Made by a program: the position numbers and the translations under genes. From contig JACKJG010000003.1 of NCBI GenBank assembly GCA_020638065.1, positions 235,484 to 299,483 of the forward strand: DNA of 64,000 nt. Direction: 5' to 3'. The notes below the pieces were generated by a model that did not search any database, was not told the origin of the DNA, and saw only the letters and a program-made list of their open reading frames with translations. Origin of the DNA: Hyphomicrobiaceae bacterium. Lineage in GTDB: Bacteria > Pseudomonadota > Alphaproteobacteria > Rhizobiales > Devosiaceae. This document shows, one piece after another, positions 59,589 through 64,000 of the stretch; position 1 is the stretch's first letter, and each line of letters opens with the position of its first letter.

Positions 59589-60160
59589 TGGCACGCCTCC
59601 CTCGTGATCTCCGGCATGATTGTGTCGGTTTTCCCCAGGCCCGCAAACTCGGCGGCGTCATAAAGGGTCAGAACAAGCGAAAAGGTATCGGCAGGCGCGA
59701 TTTCGAGCCAGTTGCCGGGAGCCATGTGGGCACTGACGCGCACGATTGCGGAATTGTCGTCCTCGCGCACCAATTGCGTGCTGAGCAGATGCGTCGCACG
59801 GTCCGCAGGCGTGATGATTTCGCCGGCCGCATTGATCGCGTAAAGCGTCCAGAACGCGGCCTGTGGCGTCGAGCCGTCGAGCCGATAGGTGCAATTGCCC
59901 GAAAATGGTTCGCCTGCGCTGTCGGTATGCGCGGTGAAGGCAATGCCTTCGGCGACATTCAGCACAAGCTCGGGCGTGCGGGCCAGATAGGCGCGGGTAT
60001 AGGGGTCCGGGGTCGGCGTGCCGGCGGATGGCCAAGTCACCCAGGGACCGACCTGCCGGGCGCCGACGATCACGCCCCGGTCGAGCGCATAATAGGACAG
60101 GCCGAAGCCAACCCCGACCGCAACGAGAATCGCCAGCAGCAGATTGATCAGATCTCTCAA
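59585..60160 (-). CDS. DUF1214 domain protein
   Basis: This is a 191-residue protein with an N-terminal membrane helix (about 3-27). The following domain is DUF1214-like, with GNCTYRLDGSTPQAAFWTLYAINAAGEII, HLLSTQLVREDDNS and PGNWLEIAPADTFSLVLTLYD. Together with the overlapping DUF1254-like gene it corresponds to the two halves of longer DUF1254-DUF1214 proteins found elsewhere. It starts three bases after the PBP1A stop and is probably in the same operon. Confidence 0.78.
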   Translation of the reverse strand: MRDLINLLLAILVAVGVGFGLSYYALDRGVIVGARQVGPWVTWPSAGTPTPDPYTRAYLARTPELVLNVAEGIAFTAHTDSAGEPFSGNCTYRLDGSTPQAAFWTLYAINAAGEIITPADRATHLLSTQLVREDDNSAIVRVSAHMAPGNWLEIAPADTFSLVLTLYDAAEFAGLGKTDTIMPEITREACQ

Positions 60161-60163
60161 GGG

Positions 60164-62314
60164 CTATTGCACCGCTGGCTCGGTGGTCTGGGAGAGGGAG
60201 GCCGAGACGATATTGGCTCCGCCCACGCTGCGGGCCTGATCGAAGAGCAGGGACAGATCAAGGAGTTTTTGCGCGGCCTGCGGCGCCAGCGTTGGCGGGC
60301 GTTCCTGACCCGCGGTGCCGTCGTCCGCAACAACGATCGCGTCGAATGGTCTTGGCGTGAAGTCCACGCCGAAAAGCGGTTTGACCTCGATATTGGTGTG
60401 CGCGATTTCCATGAACTTCTGCCAGATCGTCGCCGGCAGGGACCCGCCGGTTACGCGGTTGGTGCGGTGATAATCGTCGTTGCCCATCCAAACCGCCGCA
60501 ACGTAATTGCCGGTATAGCCGACGAACCACGCATCGCGATAGTCCGATGTGGTGCCAGTCTTGCCCGCGGCAGGAACGCCTTCCACCTGCGCCCGGCGGC
60601 CCGTTCCGCTCTCAACCACGTTGCGCAGGATGGAATTGATGTAGCCCGCGACCTTGTCCTCCAAGAGCCGCTCGGGAGCCACGTCGCGATCGTGCTCATA
60701 AACGACATCGCCGCGCAGGGTCGTGATCCGTGTGATCCCAAAGGCGGTCGCCTGCATGCCGCCATTTGCGAACACGGCATATGACGACGCCATGTCGAGC
60801 GGCGAAACGGATGCCACGCCGAGGGGAAGCGAGCGCGTGATCGGGAAATCATTGCGGATGCCGAGGCGATGCGCCATCTCGGCAATCGGTTCGCGCCCCG
60901 TCTTGATCGAGAGCTTGACCGGGATCGTATTGATCGATCGCGTCAGCGCGTTCCTCAGCGTGACCGTTCCGCTATAGGAATAGGCGTAATTGTGCGGGCA
61001 CCAATTGCCGATACAGACCGGACCATCAACGATGGTGGTTTGCGGCGTGTAGCCAAGCTGCTCAAACGCCGTTGCATAGACGAAGGGCTTGAACGATGAG
61101 CCCGGCTGCCGGTTTGGCGTGATCGCGCGGTTGAACTGGCTTTTGCCGTAATCCACACCGCCCACCATGGCCCTCACGGCGCCATCCAGATCTGTGGCGA
61201 CCAGCGCCGCCTGTTCGACATTGAACGTCCGGCCCGATTCCCGGATGACCGAGGTCACGGCCTGTTCGGCATAATCCTGTAATTGCGGATCGATCGTGGT
61301 GCGCACGACGAAGCCGATATCGTTGGTTCCGGCAACAAGCTTTTTGGTTTCCTCAAAGGCCCAGTCGAGGAAGTAGTTGGGGCTTTCGAGCTCGTCCGTA
61401 TGATCGACGGGAACCGCCGGGTGCCGGCGGGCCGCGGTGACCTGGCCCTCTGTGTAGAAACCGGCATCGACCATGCGGTTGAGCACCACGTTGGCGCGGC
61501 CACGCGCCGCCGCCAGATCGATATGCGGGGCGTATTTGGTCGGCGCCTTGAACAGACCTGCCAGCATGGCGGCCTCGGCCATGTCGATATCGCGGACCGA
61601 CTTGCCGAAATAATATTCGGACGCTGCTGCGACACCGAAATTGCCGCCGCCCATATAGGCGCGATCAAAATAGAGCTTGAGGATCTGGTCCTTTGTGTAG
61701 TGCGTTTCGAGCCACACCGCGAGGAACGCTTCATTGATCTTGCGTTCGAGCGTCCGCTCGGAACTCAGAAACAGGTTCTTGGCCAATTGCTGCGTGATCG
61801 ACGAACCGCCCTGCAGGCCAGAATCGCCCTGGGCGTTGGAGAGGAGCGCGCGCAACGTGCCCGCGACGTCGATGCCGAAATGCTCGTAGAAGTGCTGATC
61901 TTCGGTTGCGATCGCCGCCTTGATCAAAAAGTCTGGTAAGTCCTTGAGCTCATAGGAATTGTCGGCACGAATGCCGCGGCGCCCGATTTCGTTGCCATAT
62001 CGATCCAGAAAGGTGACGGCATAATCCTCAACCGGGTTGAACTCGCCGCTGGCCGTGACATCGAACGCGGACTGGGCCAGCGCCACCATGACAACCATGC
62101 CGATGGCGAGAAACGTCAGGCCGTCAGAGATGATTTCGGTGAAAAAGCGCTTGATGCCCTGAACATGGAAGCGCTGGAAGAAGTCCTCGATCCGCTGATA
62201 GCCGCGGCCGACCGACTGGAAAAAGTCGTAAAGCGACGAGTCAATCAGGGCGTCAGCCTGGAGCAGACTGTTTCCCTTCTTGCGCTTCTTTCTGGTGAAA
62301 AATGGGTCTTGCAC
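60164..62314 (-). CDS. Penicillin-binding protein 1A (bifunctional peptidoglycan synthase)
   Basis: This is a 716-residue class A PBP. A basic cytoplasmic N-terminus and one membrane helix (about 65-90) precede the GT51 glycosyltransferase, with EDQHFYEHFGID and GGSSITQQLAKNLFL. The transpeptidase has the SxxK serine in PGSSFKPF, SIN in RSINTIPVK and KTG in AGKTGTTSDYRDAWF. All catalytic motifs are intact, so it should polymerise and cross-link peptidoglycan in the periplasm. I chose the GTG at 62314, six bases after AGGGG; a TTG at 62320 is too close to that site. Confidence 0.9.
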   Translation of the reverse strand: MQDPFFTRKKRKKGNSLLQADALIDSSLYDFFQSVGRGYQRIEDFFQRFHVQGIKRFFTEIISDGLTFLAIGMVVMVALAQSAFDVTASGEFNPVEDYAVTFLDRYGNEIGRRGIRADNSYELKDLPDFLIKAAIATEDQHFYEHFGIDVAGTLRALLSNAQGDSGLQGGSSITQQLAKNLFLSSERTLERKINEAFLAVWLETHYTKDQILKLYFDRAYMGGGNFGVAAASEYYFGKSVRDIDMAEAAMLAGLFKAPTKYAPHIDLAAARGRANVVLNRMVDAGFYTEGQVTAARRHPAVPVDHTDELESPNYFLDWAFEETKKLVAGTNDIGFVVRTTIDPQLQDYAEQAVTSVIRESGRTFNVEQAALVATDLDGAVRAMVGGVDYGKSQFNRAITPNRQPGSSFKPFVYATAFEQLGYTPQTTIVDGPVCIGNWCPHNYAYSYSGTVTLRNALTRSINTIPVKLSIKTGREPIAEMAHRLGIRNDFPITRSLPLGVASVSPLDMASSYAVFANGGMQATAFGITRITTLRGDVVYEHDRDVAPERLLEDKVAGYINSILRNVVESGTGRRAQVEGVPAAGKTGTTSDYRDAWFVGYTGNYVAAVWMGNDDYHRTNRVTGGSLPATIWQKFMEIAHTNIEVKPLFGVDFTPRPFDAIVVADDGTAGQERPPTLAPQAAQKLLDLSLLFDQARSVGGANIVSASLSQTTEPAVQ

Positions 62315-62431
62315 GCTCAACCCCTAACCGTCGCGCCCAACCTTTTGACGTTGCAGAAACAAAAAGCAAGTGTTTTACCCCAGCATAGTTGACTTTGCGG
62401 CAAATGGATGTCGCCAGGGACCGGACAGACG

Positions 62432-62884
62432 ATGGCCCCCTTCTGGGAAACCAAGACGCTGGAAGAAATGACCCCCGAGGAATGGGAGTCGCTCTGCGAC
62501 GGCTGCGGCCGTTGCTGCCTGCTCAAGCTCGAGGATGAGGACACCGGCGAGACGTTCAACTCCAACGTCCGCTGCCAATTGCTCAACGGCCATACCTGCA
62601 GATGCTCGAACTATGCCCATCGTCACGAACTGGTGCCCGATTGCGTTCGGCTTGATCCCGAAGCAGTGCGCACGCTTGGCTGGATACCAACGACCTGCGC
62701 TTATCGCAGGCTCGCCGAGGGCAGGGGACTGGCCTGGTGGCATCCGCTGGTTTCGGGCGATCCTCAGACCGTCATAGATGCTGGCATCTCGGTACGCAGC
62801 CGCACGGTTCCCGAGTCCGAAGTGAAGCCGGGCGAATGGGAGGACCATATTGCCGAATGGCCCTCCTTCGATCCGGACCTCTGA
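62432..62884 (+). CDS. YcgN/UPF0260 cysteine-cluster protein
   Basis: This is a 150-residue protein. The cysteine cluster is CDGCGRCC near residue 23, then CQLLNGHTCRCSNY near 48-60 and DCVRL. The C-terminal WHPLVSGDPQTVIDAGISVRSR is the YcgN/UPF0260 signature. The cysteines may bind a metal or Fe-S cluster, but the function is unknown. An in-frame ATG at 62408 is an alternative start. The GTA cluster begins about 100 bp downstream. Confidence 0.85.
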   Translation: MAPFWETKTLEEMTPEEWESLCDGCGRCCLLKLEDEDTGETFNSNVRCQLLNGHTCRCSNYAHRHELVPDCVRLDPEAVRTLGWIPTTCAYRRLAEGRGLAWWHPLVSGDPQTVIDAGISVRSRTVPESEVKPGEWEDHIAEWPSFDPDL

Positions 62885-62894
62885 TTTTTCAAAA

Positions 62895-62905
62895 ACTTAT
62901 CCCCG
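62895..62905. promoter_or_regulatory. DnaA-box-like 11-mer in front of the GTA cluster
   Basis: ACTTATCCCCG occurs here, 92 bp before the first GTA gene, and identically at 50949-50959 in front of gafY. It resembles the DnaA box (TTATCCACA) with two changes. Since GafY carries a DnaA-type DNA-binding domain, this is a candidate binding site for activation of the GTA operon. I found no classical -35/-10 pair of good quality in the 102-bp gap. Confidence 0.45.
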
Positions 62906-62986
62906 CGTCACGGCAGCGGTGTAGTTTTGTGGCATGGTCGAAGAATTGCGGCCAACGCCGACCGACCTCCAAATTGATCCCCAAAA

Positions 62987-63268
62987 ATGGCGACAAAACA
63001 AACCGGCCCGAACCGGCGGCGGCTGATCCTTCGGCTGGAAACGCTTCTGGAAAAGCAGGTGGCTGAAATGGAACGCGGAACACTGGATCAGGGACCGGAC
63101 AAGGAAATTGCCTTGCTCGGAACACTGGCCCGCACGCTCGAAAAGCTCATCGAACTCGACGAAAAACAAAAGCCAGCCAAGGCCAACAAGACGTCGGGCA
63201 CGGAAATGACCGAGCTTCGCAAGAAACTCGCTGACCGGATAAGGGTGCTCGAAAGCAGTAGAGCTTGA
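62987..63268 (+). CDS. GTA g1-like small protein, probable small terminase
   Basis: This is a 93-residue basic, helical protein with a predicted coiled-coil (about 15-60, LEKQVAEMERGTLDQGPDKEIALLG) and a basic C-terminal helix. It sits directly before the large terminase gene and overlaps its start by four bases, exactly where gene g1 (TerS) lies in the Rhodobacter-type GTA cluster. The sequence alone is not diagnostic; the assignment rests on size, composition and position. Confidence 0.6.
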   Translation: MATKQTGPNRRRLILRLETLLEKQVAEMERGTLDQGPDKEIALLGTLARTLEKLIELDEKQKPAKANKTSGTEMTELRKKLADRIRVLESSRA

Positions 63269-64000
63269 GCGATGACCCGATCGACCGGCTGGTCTCAAAC
63301 CTGAGCGATGCCGAAGTTCTCGCTCTGGTTTGCGACTGGCACACCTGGGCCCGGCCTGAACAATTGCCGCCCCAAGGCAATTGGCTGACCTGGCTGCTGC
63401 TCGGCGGACGTGGTTCGGGCAAGACGCGGGCTGGCGCCGAATGGGCGCACGAGTTGGCCTGGTCCGAGCCGCCCGTTGCGCCGATTGCGCTGGTCGCCGA
63501 AACGCTGAGCCAAGCGCAAAGCGTGATGGTTGAAGGCGTGTCGGGCATTCTGAACACCGGACATCCGGACCGGCGGCCAAGATTTGACGTCGGACGAAAT
63601 GCCCTGATCTGGCCGAACGGCGCAACGGCAAAATTGATGTCGGCGAGCCAGCCGGAGAGCTTTCGAGGCCCCCAATTTGCCGCCGCCTGGTGCGATGAAC
63701 TGGCCAAGTGGCCGCACGCGGAGGCGGCATGGGACATGCTGCAGTTTGGTCTAAGGCTGGGCGAGCGGCCGCGCCAATTGGTGACGACGACGCCAAAGCC
63801 GACCCGCCTGCTCAAAGGGCTGATCGCAGATCCGCGCACCGTGACGGTGACCATGCGGACTTCGGACAATGCGCAGAACCTGGCGCCGACATTTCTCGAC
63901 GAGGTGGTCGGGCGCTATCACGGTACTTTGCTAGGACGTCAGGAGCTGGATGGCGAACTGATCGAGGCGCGCGAAGGTGCGCTTTGGACCTGGGAGACGA
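63265..64000 (+). CDS. GTA/phage large terminase subunit (partial, runs off window)
   Basis: The 245 codons seen encode the N-terminal part of a DNA-packaging ATPase of the alphaproteobacterial GTA type (g2). Walker A is GGRGSGKT (47-54), followed by RAGAEWAHELAW. Further on come RNALIWPNGATAKLMSASQPESFRGPQF and the Walker B region AAWCDELAKWPH. The start is most likely TTG at 63265, which overlaps the stop of the small-terminase-like gene (TTGA). No frameshift is visible. The gene continues beyond 64000, and the rest of the GTA head and tail genes should follow. Confidence 0.88.
   Translation, partial: MSDDPIDRLVSNLSDAEVLALVCDWHTWARPEQLPPQGNWLTWLLLGGRGSGKTRAGAEWAHELAWSEPPVAPIALVAETLSQAQSVMVEGVSGILNTGHPDRRPRFDVGRNALIWPNGATAKLMSASQPESFRGPQFAAAWCDELAKWPHAEAAWDMLQFGLRLGERPRQLVTTTPKPTRLLKGLIADPRTVTVTMRTSDNAQNLAPTFLDEVVGRYHGTLLGRQELDGELIEAREGALWTWET

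Noticed and set aside
62934..63027. Short ORF starting MVEELRPTP overlapping the start of the GTA g1-like gene
   Set aside because: It has only about 30 codons, is out of frame with g1 and shows no ribosome-binding site. It could at most be a leader peptide, which I cannot support.
1..64000. CRISPR arrays, insertion sequences, rRNA operons, defence islands
   Set aside because: I saw no regularly spaced repeats, transposases, rRNA sequence or restriction/toxin-antitoxin genes in the window.

Overview
The window is about 64 kb of roughly 60% G+C chromosomal DNA from an alphaproteobacterium, most likely of the Hyphomicrobiales (Rhizobiales). The Devosia/Pelagibacterium side of that order is a guess from overall gene content. 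Supporting signs are a MucR/Ros zinc-finger regulator, a ReAV-type asparaginase, a TIGR03808 Tat-exported beta-helix protein, a DivJ/PleC-type histidine kinase, CtrA-like sites and the start of an alphaproteobacterial gene transfer agent (GTA) cluster. I saw no rRNA, CRISPR array, transposase or integrase.

Layout. 1-4036: an M48 peptidase, a DUF1499 membrane protein, a metallo-beta-lactamase-fold hydrolase, the biotin carrier BioY, tRNA-Pro(CGG) and tRNA-Gln(TTG). 4061-15709: a complete [NiFe]-hydrogenase island. A leftward operon encodes maturation protease, short HupH, small subunit, NarI-like Isp1, large subunit and HdrD-like Isp2. A divergent rightward operon encodes HypC-A-B-D-F-E. An FNR/FixK-type box lies between them. 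The subunit set is that of group 1e (Isp-type) respiratory uptake hydrogenases, and the small subunit lacks the extra cysteines of oxygen-tolerant enzymes. 15718-22178: a thiolase/acyl-CoA ligase/hydroxybutyrate dehydrogenase operon beside a PAS-LuxR regulator, then a TetR repressor facing an oxidoreductase/DUF4386 pair through two tandem operators.

22318-34870: two ABC importers. A Liv-type operon ends with an alpha/beta hydrolase. A leftward Opp/Dpp-type operon includes a fused permease-ATPase and ends with an FCD-family GntR regulator; two identical-core palindromes lie in front of it. 34983-44120: mostly single genes, including an SH3 protein, ReAV-type asparaginase, a beta-helix protein, YbjQ, a HerA-like ATPase, a degenerate LOG protein, a receiver-only protein preceded by a perfect CtrA site, Fe superoxide dismutase, an S9 peptidase and MsrB. 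44381-50319: a full seven-gene mrpABCDEFG antiporter operon.

50361-64000: mucR, then a DnaA-domain-IV protein overlapping a DUF6456 protein. This arrangement matches the GafY/GafZ pair that switches on GTA production in Caulobacter (GafA when fused). A perfect 20-bp dyad covers their predicted -10 element. About 11 kb further right, after sufE, a histidine kinase, peptidoglycan genes and PBP1A, the GTA cluster begins with a small-terminase-like gene and the large terminase, which runs off the edge. The same 11-mer, resembling a DnaA box, precedes both gafY and the GTA cluster. This proposed control circuit is the most interesting feature of the window.
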